DNA from: Lithospermum erythrorhizon
Taxonomy: Eukaryota > Streptophyta > Magnoliopsida > Boraginales > Boraginaceae
Assembly: GCA_019722365.1 (NCBI GenBank)
Contig: JADFUC010000595.1
Coordinates: 124,001-188,000, forward strand
DNA: 64,000 nucleotides
Reading direction: 5' to 3'
The notes under the pieces were generated by a model. That model did not search any database. It had not been told where the DNA came from and worked only from the letters and a program-made list of their open reading frames with translations. Shown here piece by piece: positions 41,128-53,989 of this stretch (the first letter of the stretch is position 1; the number at the start of each line of letters is the position of its first letter). Made by a program: the position numbers and the translations under genes.

Positions 41128-41752
41128 GGGGTGCCCAAAATACAAAACCCGACGAGAACCGGCCGAACGAAAATAACAAAAATTTTTGGAACCATTCAGA
41201 CTTAACGATTTAGGTTAAATCAGGAAAATAGAAGCTTCGTTTAAGGTTCGACGCTTTCAAATCTTAGAACGAACCGATTTCTAAATTTTGTATAGATTTT
41301 TCAATTTTTATTTATTATCATTTCGAATGTAGTATTTGCGTGTGTACATTTTAAAAAGGGAAATTTAGATTTAACTTTGTTCATTATTGGTATAATGAAA
41401 TAAAATATATATAAATCTTTCTAAACTAATAATATAGGAAATACAAAGATATGTAAAAATAGTGGTATTGTGTATTGAATGTGTATGTAGATTGTATAGT
41501 GGCTTAAAAGGAGTTCATTGAAATTACATAGGGGTTAAATCTAGTTTAAGGACTTAATTTTGAGTTCAAAATGATATGCTAAAAAGTGTCTTAAAACCGA
41601 AATTTAGCAGAAACCCGAACGGAACGGAACGATGAGAACCGATAGAGTTGGAACCGAACCGATTTAGGTTAAACCTTTGAAGAAGCAGGTAAAATAGGTT
41701 GGGTTCCTAGTGGCTCAAAACCGGGCGAACGAGCAGATTGGAACCCTAATTA
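41126..41752. mobile_element. hAT-like MITE inserted in a TTA microsatellite
   Basis: The left end TAGGGGTGCCCAAAA and the right end TTGGAACCCTA form imperfect inverted termini. The interior has GAACCGGCCGAACG, GAACCGATTT and ACCGGGCGAACGAG words of the same kind as other plant non-autonomous hAT repeats. TTA/ATT repeat flanks both sides, suggesting insertion into a microsatellite with duplication of it. No coding. Confidence 0.6.
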
Positions 41753-41928
41753 TTATTATTATTATTATTTTGTAATAATAACAATAAAAATAATAATAAA
41801 TATTATTAATACAATTATTATTATTATTTTTACAAAATAATAATATAATAATAACAATATTAATAATAAGAATAATAAAACTAGAAATAAAAATAATAAT
41901 ACAATAAAAATAAAACTAGCATAATACT

Positions 41929-42423
41929 CCCTCCGCTTTTTTTTAGTTGTCGTTTTAGCGGCTTTCTTGTAGATTAAGGAAAATAAAAATAGTCAAAAGT
42001 GCATGAAAATGTAAATGGCCAATCAATTTAAACACTATTATCGCTTGATTGTTTATTTCAAAGAAAAGTGCTCACTTTCCATTTTTTAGTTGTCATTTAG
42101 CCTTTGCATAGATTAAGGAAAAAAAATTAAGTCGTTAAAGATGTAGAATAATCGAGTTTAAATAATAATATCATTGGTTGGTTGTTTATTTCATGAGAAA
42201 ACGTAATAAAAGTACGTGAAAATGTAAAAAAAGCTATTTATGATACCCCGCGTCAATTATAGAAAATATTTTTTTGGCTAAAGCACGACAAGTATAAAAA
42301 AAATGGAAAGGAGTAGTCAAAAATGCGTTAGAAAATGTAAAAAAGCTATTTATTATGCTAAAGCGACAACTATAAAAAATAAATTTTTTAAGCTAAAATG
42401 ACAACTATAAAAATAGAGGAGTA
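41929..42423. mobile_element. Composite Stowaway-like MITE
   Basis: Outer ends TACTCCCTCCGCTTTTTTTT and AAAATAGAGGAGTA, with the inner string AGTTGTCGTTTTAGC matched by GCTAAAATGACAACT on the right, giving inverted repeats of about 35 bp. Internal copies of both ends occur: a left-type TTTTTTAGTTGTCATTTAGC at about 42,088 and a right-type GGCTAAAGCACGACAAG near 42,275, then GCTAAAGCGACAACTA at about 42,358. This looks like an element nested in or tandemly joined with copies of itself. Confidence 0.65.
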
Positions 42424-43140
42424 TAAATATAATAATAATAATAATAATGAATATAATAACAATAATAATAAAAATGATAATAATAATCAAATAATAACAA
42501 TAATAATAGATATAATAACAATAATAAAAAAATGATAATAATAATAAATAATAATATATATATAATAAAAATAATAATAATAACAAAAATAATAATAATA
42601 ATAATAAAAACAATAATAATATTAATATTAATAATAAGAATAATAAAAATAATTACAATAATAACTAAAATAAAAATAATAAAATAAAAATATAAAGAAA
42701 AAAGAAAAATAATAATAATAATAAAATAATAAAAAATGATAATACTATAATAATAAAATAACAATAATATTAAAACAATCATAATAATAATAAATAATAC
42801 TAATATTAATAATAAGAATAATAAAATTAAAAAAAAATAACAATAAATAATAAAATATTAATAAAATATTAATAAAAATAATAATAATAATGATAATAAT
42901 AATATAATAATAATAATAACAATAATAATAAAGAAGAAAAAATTATGATAAGAAAAAAACCATAATAATAATAATAATAATAACAATAATAATAATTATA
43001 ATAATATAAAAATAATAAAAATAATAATAATAATAATAAAAACAATAATAATAATAATAATAGTAAAAATAAAATAATTTTAATTTTAATAATAATTATT
43101 ATTATAATATATTGAAGAATAAATAATAATCATTATTATT
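42422..43140. repeat. Long degenerate ATA/TAA microsatellite tract
   Basis: About 0.7 kb made almost wholly of AAT-type trinucleotides with scattered C and G, purine-biased on the plus strand. Open frames on the minus strand (poly Ile/Tyr/Leu/Phe) are artefacts of the repeat. Confidence 0.95.
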
Positions 43141-43179
43141 ATAATATATTTTAGTAATCATATTTATTCTCTTCATATT

Positions 43180-44500
43180 AATAATATTTGTTATTTATTT
43201 ATCTATTATAGTATTATATATTTAATATGATGCACATATATAATAAAATAGAATAGGGGTAAAGTTGTCGATATAGCTGATATAAATCTTTTTAACTTTG
43301 AGTAGTTATCAGCTTAACAAATATTTTAAGTATTGATTCGATTATAATTCGAGTTTGATCATTCGATTTTAGTTTGAGTTTTAATTTAACATACAACGTT
43401 AGCCCAGCTACCAAATTGGATTCTAATTAATAATTAAGCTTCGCATATCCGAAAATCTCACACTTTAAGACTAATTTAGCATCACCACCTTCAATATTAA
43501 CCTTGAATCCGCCACAGTTTCTCAGAGTTCAACATCAACAAACTCCTAGTAAATTTGATCCCAACTCTAACAAACTATTCTCAAACCCAAAAAATGCTTG
43601 ATTTCCCCCAACTTTACTATTGAATAGTACATACTTATCAGAATAGTCAATACATTTACCTTGTTAGGCACTTAGACTTCTCCTAAATTCAAACAATCAT
43701 CATGTTCTTGCTTCTTTACATGAACTGTTTTAATTGCTATAAGGGTTGTTTGAGATTTTTTTTTTTGATTAAGATAATTACAGTAATTAATTGAGAACTT
43801 AAGAGAGTCATAAAGACTGAAGAGTTGTATTTTTTGCAGCTGGAGAAAAGTAGAAGAGAAGAAGTCTTAACTCTGAACTATATGTGATATACGTATTAAA
43901 CTTCAAGCACCAAGTGTGGATTTAAGATCAAAATGTGTTTTTAGCATGTGAGGCGGGTGTTCAAATTCGTTTTGATCATACGGATTTGGTGTCGAAATAT
44001 ATTTTGGTAGTGTTAATGTGTTATGCCAATCTAAAATTAATTTTGTTTCATGCTTCACATGTTCAAGTATTTATCGGGTTGTTATTTTCGGTGGAGGAAG
44101 CCCAGGAGGCGTAGGCTTAATCCACTCTTAAACTTCGATTTTTTTAAAAATTTAATTTTATTAATTCTTTCCAAAAATATAATTATTCTTTTACAAATTA
44201 TGTTGTTCGACTCACTAATTTTTATATTTTCACTTATAAGTATGATATCAGTAATTAAATAAGCTATATAAAAATTGATTCATATGGTTATTCTCCGTAT
44301 GGTTAAAAAATGGATAATTTGTACCGTACCCCTGTAAAGATTTTTATGAGCACCATAACTCCATATAAACTTAAATGATGTCAACATTTCCTTATACATC
44401 ACATGCTTTAATTTAAACTCATGTATCATTATATATTTTATATAATATATGTTAGAAAGATGTAACTGGCCGCCGTCAGTGAGAATCGCCGTAATCAAAA
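43180..44500. other. Repeat copy and intergenic DNA
   Basis: 43,180-43,400 resembles 39,570-39,820 (TTTATCTATTATA, GTATTGATTCGATTATAATTCG, CATTCGATTTTAGTTT), a second copy of an AT-rich repeat. From 43.4 to 44.5 kb no gene is recognised. Confidence 0.45.
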
Positions 44501-44519
44501 TACGAGTCACAACAGATGG

Positions 44520-46870
44520 GCCCAGCTCGGTTTAAAACTCTTTCATTGACCAAAATTTGGCTAGAGTAATATTCTCAAAACAATAACCGTTTTAACGTTT
44601 TCATCAAGTAGGGTGATATCTAACCAACTAACACCATATATCTGACATATCGGATAAGCGGTAATGCAGTGAGGCTACAAAAGAAACAGAAATGCGTCTT
44701 TCGAGAATACAAAAGTGAAGCTGGCGACAAAGGCTAAAGTTTGAAATAAAATTACAACAATCAAAAACATTTGACAACACGTAATCGAGGCTGTGTGGAT
44801 CTCTGCCCATGATGCTCACTAGCCACCAAGACAAACTCTCCAACAGTATCACAGGCTCATTGGCCAGATGCGTAACTGTGTGAGATGAAATGCCGCCCAA
44901 AGCGAGGGTGTAAGCCACGAAGCTTAGTGAGGACTTAACACCCGAGTGAAAAACTTAAACCATACGCCCACGACCTGACAAATTAACATAGAATTGAATA
45001 CTGGCGTACATATAGAGATATATAGCAAGGGACTACTTGAGACCATATTTATACTTACAAAGAAAATTCTCATAAATCACATGGCATAACATAGAATATA
45101 GGGTCTCGATAATGAATACAACTCAGCGAATAAAAATCGCGCCAAACCCGCATTGAAATTACAGTCCGCAAAGACCCATAAAGCTATACTCACAGTATTG
45201 ATCCTTTCATCGACTAGATACCATCAGTTCTAATCACGGCGGCGCGCAAAGCTCAACCGCCCGATCTCTGACGCTCTTATACGAAGTATAAAGGCGGTAA
45301 CCAACGCTCTTATGCAGTATAAAATTTGAAAAACAAACGCTCTTATACCGGCGTATAAAGGCGATAAGCAACCTTCTTATACCCGGCGTATACAAGCGAT
45401 ACAGCCTTCTTATACCCGGCGTATAAAGGCGTACACAAGCAACTCTTATACCGGCGTATAAGGCGATACCTAGCAACTCTTATACCGGCGTATAAAGGCG
45501 ATAAATAGCAGCTCTTAAAGGCCACCTAACCCGCAACCGTCCGATTCTAGGGTCATATCCTAATACTCAAGTCACTTTCAAAGACACGTATAACTCACAG
45601 CCATCGCCTCGCGACAACCAACTACAACACCCAAGCAATAGTAATGCAAAAAACGGATAGCGTCTCCCAATCACGGTTCAATCATAAGCGCCCGGCGGAC
45701 CATGAAATACAGAAATGCCGACAAGGCCCGATCAATCCTGAAATGCCTCTGAGGCCGCGAGGCAGGAAAACACGTAAGTCGAGAGCGAGCTACTACTTGC
45801 TCGTGCAGTCTTCGTGCCACATAATACTATCATATATAATATCATGGCTCATATAATTTCAAGAATAACATATCACGACATTCTCCTGATGCACCTGACG
45901 TTCGACAATAACACATACAATATTCTCACATAATCATGGCTCGCATAACTTTGAGGAAGAACATATCCACCCGTGAGTTAAGTCTTCGCCTCTTAACTAT
46001 CACAAAGTCCCTCGGGAAAACTGATCAGACGTGCCACTTCCCGCGGTCAAGGCCTAAACGAAACACCCAAAAGTTTACTCGGGGAACTAATACCAAGAAT
46101 TACGTTCTAGAATAAACATTACCCATCTCCCCAATCGGAGCGATTTCGCAGTCTAACATGGCGGGTAAACTATCAATTATGATCCCATCGGACACAACCC
46201 GTCGATCCCCGCTAAAATTATATCTTGTATCACTTTATCGTTTATAAATCAGCTTATAAGTCATTCTAGTTGTCAGCAATTTTAATTAACAACCCACGTA
46301 CTCGAAATATCAATTCTGACTCAACTTGGAATTAACACTTTTTTTAACCTAACTTCCTTTAATCAATTTTAAATAACCAATTTAACATCACAACAACTAT
46401 AATAAGGTCGATTAAACTCCCTACACATTTGAAGTCTTATAAAAATATCACCCCAAAAGTCAACTTGAAACCTAGAAAGTCAACTGACCATAACATCCTC
46501 AAAGCACGACCTCTAAATCATGAATTAAATCGCTTATATCGTCATAGAACCCATAATAACCGACTAAGATTCATCATAAAATTGAATTATGGAAAAAGTC
46601 AACTAAAAAGTCAACTATGTCAAAACCAGAAATATCTCAAAGACTTGAACTTTCATACATAACTCGAAGAGAAGGATGGGAGAAACGATATTCTACAAGC
46701 GATCTTGAGTTTGGCGACAATCGAGAAATGGAAAGAATTTTCAAGGGGAGGGGTGTGAATCGGCCAAAATGAAGAGGAAGAAGATAGGAATTTTGCGCAT
46801 GATGATGTGTTGGATAAGTATGGATAGATATTTAAAAAAACTAGAATAAGATTGGTTGGTTAATTTCTCC
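44520..46870 (-). mobile_element. Probable LTR-retrotransposon non-coding region, class uncertain
   Basis: The base composition (raised GC, many CG) differs sharply from its flanks. No coding frame survives. The right part (46.65-46.80 kb) has GGGGAGGGGTGTG followed by GGCCAAAATG, like the transcribed start region of plant LTRs read from the minus strand; a similar arrangement recurs on the plus strand at 59.22 kb. A minisatellite lies inside at 45.27 kb. LTR pairing and a primer site were not found, so the class is inferred. Confidence 0.4.
45272..45520. repeat. 34-bp minisatellite with hairpin core
   Basis: Eight starts of (C/T)TCTTATA-type units at 45,274, 45,307, 45,340, 45,374, 45,407, 45,443, 45,477 and 45,512, spaced 33-36 bp. 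The typical unit is CTCTTATACCGGCGTATAA followed by AGGCGATA and a short variable part. TTATAC and GTATAA are complementary around CGGC, so each unit can form a hairpin. The first two and last units are degraded. Confidence 0.85.
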
Positions 46871-46979
46871 GACATAGGTACTTAATCTCAACGAACAATT
46901 CAAAGATAAAATTTTTTCCATGGCAAAACACTAAATTATAAATGTAATTCGGCTAAAATTTCTGAAATAATATTATCAT

Positions 46980-48215
46980 CGAAATTATTTATACCGTTCA
47001 GGTCGCGCGACCGAAAAATTTAATTTTTTTTTTCTTTCAACGTAGCGGGTTGTCTGGAAGATGATACTTTTCAATTTTTTATAAAATATTTCGATAATTA
47101 CAAGAAATAATATTATGAAAATAGTTATTAAAATAAATCTAACCATACCAATTTTACTTTTATTATAATAAAAAACAATATATAATCTATGACCAAATTT
47201 TTGACATAAAAATGAAAACATCAACTAAACTAAATTGTGGATGTATAGTATATATTTACACTTATGATGGAAACTAAAGTTTTATATGTCAACTAAAACT
47301 TCATACTTTCATTGATTAATAACCACAAATGAAATGTAGCCATATTTTGGAATATATGAAGTATATTAAAAACTTTAAAGATGACATTCTCAAAAATCTA
47401 ACAAGATTAACTTTTTAATTTTTTTTATTACATGGAAGTATATGATTGTATGGGGAGTATATTAATTTATTGCATGGGAGCATATGATTGCAATTAATAA
47501 TTAATGGAATTGAAAATATTAACAATTTTGAATTTCGAATGTTCAATATTTAGATTTTAAACTTAAATATCATTACATATTATATGATATTTTCCCTTCA
47601 ATTTTTTCAATTAAAAGTATGTAATGTATTATTCCATTAAATATTTAATGGAAATTTAACTTTAAAGGTGTGTGTTAATCTATTTGTAAGTTATAAGGAG
47701 GTGTTAGTACCTTTTAAGTTTATAGAAACTATAATGCTCATCTAAAATTTTATAGAGACGTATAATGTAAATTAACAATTAAAAAATTGCACTCTTGAAC
47801 ACCTGATATGAAAGGTATAAATGTTATTTAAATTTATATACACCCATACCCATTCCTCTTCTATTGCCTAAGCACTTGATTATTATACTATATTCCCTTT
47901 TAAATTACTCATTATTATGTTGATGATATACAGTTGTTTTGTATCCTTTGAATAATTTATTAATACCATGTATTATCTATATATAATCAAACTAGGTCAT
48001 TTCAATAAGGAGACGAAGTAATCAAACCTATATAATATTATGTATTTTCGTAAATTTATTTTAATTGACATTTGTGCTTATTGAGTAATTGTTTTTCATT
48101 GAAAATAAAAATATTAATTAAAAATGAATTGTTAAGATATTTAATATGATAATATCACCGATGGATTAATAGCCTGATGATATACGTGGGTTTTTCAACT
48201 AGAAGATTAAAGTTG
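46980..48215. other. AT-rich intergenic DNA, nothing recognised
   Basis: No supported gene; the minus-strand frame at 46,985-47,224 is AT-driven. A local repeat of GCATGGGAGCATATGATTG and CATGGAAGTATATGATTG occurs near 47.43-47.50 kb. Confidence 0.45.
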
Positions 48216-48218
48216 ACT

Positions 48219-49191
48219 TGTTGAAAATATGAGATATTTGAAATAGTCTCTTCAACAGTCGATTGTCTGTTGATTCTTTCATTTAGAGTTTAAGTTCGTA
48301 TATCGTTTGATTATCTGATAATGTTCGTATTAGGATACTCGAGCCTCCATTAGGGGTTATGATGGCTTACTAGGGTCCGCTCATAATCAATATATTAATA
48401 TATAATGTTCGGTTGATATTTATTAGTATATGACTTTTTGTCGGTGGTATAAAAGGTCACACACTTACAACGAAAGAGAGTCATAATTTAATTATAACTT
48501 TGGAGTTTAAAATGGAACTATATAAGAATATTGGGGCAAAATTCCAATTGTTGGAAAGTGCCCCATGTTCGACCAACACTATGAGGTGATAAGGTTTCCG
48601 GAATTTTCTATTTGAAGAATCATTATTGAATATTCTACCGAACCAATTTACGTGCCTTTATTTTAGGGATAAGAAGTGAGAAAATTCTAGAACTCCTCAT
48701 CCCTATTATAGTCGACTATTATAAGTATTAAGGAGGTGGTAGAGTTTTTGTTAAACTCTCCACAAAAGCCTAAAAAGTAAGACATTTGATGTCTCTAAAT
48801 AGACCAGTTTTTGGAGAAGAAAGCATTCGTCGAGCTTTTTAATTCACTTTTGTGAATGTAAAAGCTCCCTCGCTTTCTTTATTTTTTGGTCGTCATTAGG
48901 TGGAAGAATTCCCTTTGAATTTTTACATCCAACCCACTTCCGTAGTTTAATATTTTAAGCGAGTTCTAGTAAAACTCGAGGAGGGACTTGTTCGGCTCGA
49001 TGGTGTAGACAATCTTAGTGGCATTTTTCTTTGGATGCTCGTGGGGTCTTCGTCATAATATTCATGATTATTCGATAATTATTCCCGAGCAGTACACATA
49101 TTTATGTCTCTTAATTATTATTTATACAATGGTAGTGATCATGAAGTTAAATCAATAGTATTATTACAATATTATTTATACGTTAGAAACA
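48219..49191 (+). repeat. 5' LTR of copia element A
   Basis: About 973 bp with TGTT/AACA-type ends, a downstream PBS eight bases away, and weak similarity in layout (GGTCACACAC block) to the LTRs at 50.0, 54.6 and 60.5 kb read from the opposite strand. Confidence 0.65.
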
Positions 49192-50020
49192 CCTATAGTG
49201 GCATCTGAGCCCGACTACTAGATTGTATTTATGTAATTAATATGAGTCATAAATTCCATAAGTTCGAATATATGCTATATTTTGCTTTATGTTAATCTGT
49301 AACTTCGTTTATGCATGAATGTCAATTAAATATGATTAATAGTTAGTCAATTTCGAAATTAATATATTGTAATAGTAAAATAATTTTCTGATTAATTGTT
49401 GTATCTGAAAAATTATTAAATTGAGTCGAAAAAGTATAAAGTCGAATTCACCATCACCCTCGGGAGGTGGGCGTGTGATGCCTAGAGGGTGGAGCGTGTG
49501 ACTTCCAATACCCACCGAGTGGCAATAGATTTTTTCGAATCCTAGGGTTTTCGAACCCTAGGGTTCGAACCCTAATCAGACGTCTTTTAGTTCGGCCGCT
49601 CGTTAAGATGTTCGGACATCGATTAAATTGATTTGAAATTAATTTCATCTCGGGATTAATTTATTCAATTTAATTTATTACAATTAAATATTTCTGATTA
49701 AATTAAAATTAGTTTTAACTTGTTAAAACCAAAATAATTGGATTAGAAATAAATAATTTTCGAAAAATATTTAATTTAGATATAAGTATAAAATTATTTG
49801 ATAATTAAATACTTATATAATGATATAAAATTCGGAGTTGAATTTTAATAAGTAATGGTTTATTTGATAATTAAACAATAGTATATAATTCGATTGATGG
49901 ATATGTACTTGTTCAATTTACTCATCCATGCTATACATGTATAAATATAATTTAGAAAATGATGTATAATATATGTTTAGAACTATATGATAGATAATAG
50001 AAATATTTATGATACTTATT

Positions 50021-50957
50021 TGTTGGAAAATACATAACTTGTTCATAACAAAATAAACAAATGCAACCAGATCGAATAAATCATAATAGCAATTACGAAA
50101 ACATACACGATATAATTTATACAACATGAATACGAGAGTACTTATCGCCTTGTGAAATGTTGAACTTTCAATATCTCGAATCCTCCATTAAATCTCTTGC
50201 CTGTTAGAATGCCTCGATTAGTCCACACCAAGAGCTGGTTGAATCACGCGATTGGACTCTAAAATCTCACGAGCAATTGGACAAGAATTTGAGTCAAAAC
50301 TTTGACTCAAAAACCCAAAGGGAGAGAGGGAGAGGGGCGGCCGAAATGTAGGAGAAGATGAAATGAAATTCTTAGGTTTTTCATTTCATCTTTTTTCCTT
50401 ATATAGTCCCTCTTGGTTTCGGTCGAATAGCTTGACTCGTTTGATAAATAGTTAACTCGTTAAGTCATTAACTAACTTCTTGAGCGAATAAATAACCGCA
50501 AGGTTACTAATAAGCTTCCCTCGTTAAACCATCAATTGAAATAGCAATTTAATTGATTCGGTTGTGTCCAATTTGTGTTTTACATTATCAATGTGAAATT
50601 CTCGATTGGGTATCTCTTTGATTTCAATCAACTCCCAATTTTAACAATCTCGATTTAATTCTATACATGGAATATAACTCAATGTCATTTTATGTGTGTG
50701 ACATACAGGATCGGATAATATTAGTCATTATAATAATATAATTGACCATTATGATTATTATATTGGTTATGCATGGGATCTAGCAATGCAGCATAATACT
50801 GATATTATCGTGAGTTCCACATTTAGTAATTTACAATTACTATTTATTGAACATAGTTTGAGTAATCTCATTTAACTAAAACTAGTAAATAAGTATTCTA
50901 CAGCAATTGTAACCTTGAGACATAATTATAGAAATCAAAATGTTACGATTTCCAACA
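50021..50957 (-). repeat. LTR of a second copia family, nested in the leader of element A
   Basis: About 937 bp, TGTTGGAAAAT to TTTCCAACA, closely matching 54,646-55,577 over its length (shared blocks GCCTCGATTAGTCCACACCA, ATTGAAATAGCAATTTAATT, ATTCTCGATTGGGTATCTC). Orientation is inferred from the other copies, where a purine tract adjoins on the minus strand. Neither a PBS nor a purine tract adjoins this copy, so it is best read as a solo LTR, although no 5-bp duplication is visible. Confidence 0.7.
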
Positions 50958-51718
50958 ATGACATATTTGTATTTTAGAAATCTGACTTGTATAGTTTTAC
51001 CTATAAATAAGCATGAGTTAATTATTTAACTATTAATATAATTAAAAGATGGAGACCCACTAGAGAGTCAGGCTAACGGAAAAATAGTTAACGTAGTTAA
51101 GAACTACTATAAGTTTCGTATTTTTCTACGTAAGTCATACCATGTATCTCAAGTGTTATATTTAGTCTTACTATTGATGTGATATAAATTTAGTTGGATA
51201 AAATGTATGTCTTAGCATAATCATAAGTATTACTAAGTATAACTAATCCCACCATTGAGTTAAGTAATATTATCACATCAAACTCTAAAGTCGGGTGAGG
51301 TGGCGGGAGGAAGCAGGACATGTTAGTATGATATATGTTATGTCTTACTCGGCCCAGGAGAGTTCGAACGATTCCCAAGTCAAGTCTTAGGTTTCGACGC
51401 ATCCATTACGAGATTGTCATGTTAGTTTTGGTTACTTAAGCGGGTGCATGATGTCAAGACATCGGACCGTGGACAAAAGAGGTCACTAATACAGTCATGT
51501 CGAACTTTTAGTGATGCCAAGGATTATGTTAATCATAATTAGTGTATGATCACCTACCCATATGATCGAGATTCGATCATATGGAGTCTTGGAATACTTT
51601 GTATTTTTTCAGTGGGATTGTAAGCACTAGTATTTATATTCTATTATTTTGTATTAGAACATTCTTATAAAATAAAGCCAGATTATTATTTGTTTTGTCT
51701 TATCTTACGTAGTAAAAA

Positions 51719-52400
51719 TGACATCCAACACTTTTATGCTTGGAAACTCTAGATCCAGCATTGAAAAAATGCAAACTAAATGGCATTAACCGTGGTGGGA
51801 ACTTGAGAATAGTTCTCGAAGTATGAAAGAACGAATACGTCTTTAACCAAAAGTTTCCTTGAGGAACACGAAGAAGGTGATGAGGAAGCTTGGATTTCTT
51901 ATCAACAACATAAGGATGACCCTACTAATGTCCAATGTCTAATGTTGGCAAACATAGGTGATCTTGATTCAATTAGAAATGTTAGCGCTTACAAGGCCAT
52001 TAATAAGCAAATTGGAAAAGCTATTCCAAAAAGCGGCACGCATTGAGAGGTACGACACTATTTGTGCCCTCATTGATTGTAAGTTGGGCAATGGACAACC
52101 CGTGAGTCCCCATGTTCATAAAGATGATAGGGCTAGTCAAAAGGCTGGAGCTAAACTCGGCTCCCCTATCGAGGGAGGCGCGTGGAACATCATCCTCAAG
52201 TCGTTGCTTGACTCGTTCAACAACTATGTGATGAACTTCAGCATGCATCGGAGTTCAGCCAAGTGGATTATCCAGACTGCATGGTATGATCCTTGTGCTA
52301 AGTAGAACTTTAGAAGGCGAGGCCCCATTAACACTATTTTGATAGTGCAGAATAAGAACAAAAGGCGATAGTGGAAGGCTTATAAACCCAATTATATGGC
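51719..52400 (+). pseudogene. Copia Gag relic of element A
   Basis: Starts MTSNTFML. In shifting frames it gives KLNG and NLRIVLE segments, HKDDPTNVQCLMLANIGD, then ARIERYDTICALIDCKLGN followed by GQPVSPHV, and ILKSLLDSFNNYVMNFSMH. These are signature stretches of plant copia Gag in the right order. The longest surviving frame is 51,958-52,305. Gag forms the particle that packages the RNA; this copy is broken. Confidence 0.8.
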
Positions 52401-52559
52401 AACCTCAGCGTCAAGAAGGATGCTAGGAAGAATGATAAGTGTCATCATTATGGGGTTATGAGGCACTCGAAGCGGAAAAGTAAGAAGTACTTGGCAGAAA
52501 AGAAGAATGGAACCGTACCATTCTAACTACAGGTATTTACGTTATTACTCTAGAAACTT

Positions 52560-53640
52560 CTTACTCTGATACTTGGTGTTAGACACCGGGTCGGGTACTC
52601 ATATTTGTCGAAATGTCGGCACACAGAATAAAAACGGTTGGAGAAAGGCGAAGTGGACTTGAGGGTCGACAATGGATCAAAAGTTGACGCTGCTTACATT
52701 GGGTCTACTAAATTAGCATTACCTACGGGTTTAAATCTTGTTTTGAACAACGTTTATTTTGTACCTGCTTTGAGTAGAAATATTATTTCCATTTCTCGTT
52801 TAACTTTGGATGGCTTTTCAATTTCAATAAATGTTGAATGTTGTTTTATTTCTCAAAATGGAATGATTTATGGTATTGCTACGCTTGATAATGGTCTATA
52901 CGTGTTAGACACAAAACAAAGAGACCTATAACGTGAATATTAAAGGAGAAGCGAATAGGTTGAATCGATATACTGTAGCATTGTAGAGCTTGCTAGCATT
53001 GGTAATAGCCATGAAAAGACTTAAGAAGCGAGATAGGATTTTGTAGTTGGATGATTTTGAATCATTAGGCACATGCAGTCATGCTTGATGGGCAAGATGA
53101 CGAGTAAGCCTTCACTAGAACCGGTAAAAGGAATGGCCAATTTATTAAATCATATATACCAATGTATGCGAGACCAATGAACACATGCTTGCGAGGTGGT
53201 TTCTTATACTTTATAACCTTCACCGATGAGTACAACGAGATATGGTTATATATATCGATGAAGCATAAACATGAAACCTTTAGTATTCAAGAGTTTCGAG
53301 AAGAAAGTTGAGAACCAACTCAACAAAACAATCGAGGTTCTACGATGCGATAGGCGAAGAATACTTGAGCCATGACTTGAGAGTCACATCGAGAGACTAT
53401 GGTATAATATAAGTAGCTCGCTCTTGCGGAACACCACAACCTTGATGAATTGTATCGAGCGGAGGAATCAAACTCTTTTAGACATGAGTTCGATGGGTGA
53501 TGAGTATCTCGATACCTACCGACCAATCTATGGGGATATGCATTCTGAGCTACAATACATACACTTACTAAATAAAGTTCCAACAAAATCAGCTCCCTTA
53601 ACTCCACATGAGTTATGGTTTAAGAACCTCCCAAGATAGC
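52560..53640 (+). pseudogene. Copia protease and integrase relic of element A
   Basis: The protease active site reads LDTGSGTHICRNV at about 52,576-52,615, with D-T-G intact. The 97-residue frame at 52,638-52,931 (VYFVPALSRNIISISRL) is the typical region following it. Integrase pieces: FITFTDEYNEIWLY and MKHKHETF at about 53.21-53.28 kb, EYLSHD-type text near 53.36 kb and LLNKVPTKSAPLTPHELWF at about 53.57-53.63 kb. Stops and frameshifts are frequent. Confidence 0.8.
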
Positions 53641-53989
53641 ATACATGAGAATTTGGGCGGTGAAGTCTATGTTAAGAAAGTTAACAAAAGATAAACTAGG
53701 ACCCAAATCGACAGAAAATGCCGTCATTGGATACCCAAAAGAAACTCACGGGGTCTTACTTCTATCGAGAAGGAGAACAAAATCTTTGTTGCTCGCTTTG
53801 GTGTCTTGTTGAAAAATTCATGGACAAAAGAATCAAGGAAAATGATCTTGAACTAGTTCAAGAACAAGAGGAGGTTGCTAACGCACCCGAATCTCCTCAG
53901 GAGGTGGATCCCTCTTACATAGAAGAGGTTCCACTCGACCCATGGGAAGCGTGGGCCAGATCTCCTGGATTAATGACCCCTGAGAAGAT

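Noticed and set aside
42353..42782. Minus-strand frames of 86 and 125 residues rich in Ile, Tyr, Leu and Phe
   Set aside because: They are pure translation of an ATA/TAA microsatellite.
44628..44918. 96-residue minus-strand frame with coding-like text
   Set aside because: No recognised domain; located in CG-rich retroelement-like non-coding DNA and not supported by neighbours.
45272..45520. CRISPR-like array of regularly spaced repeats
   Set aside because: The organism is a plant, the units are head-to-tail with no unique spacers of constant length, and no cas genes are present; it is a minisatellite.
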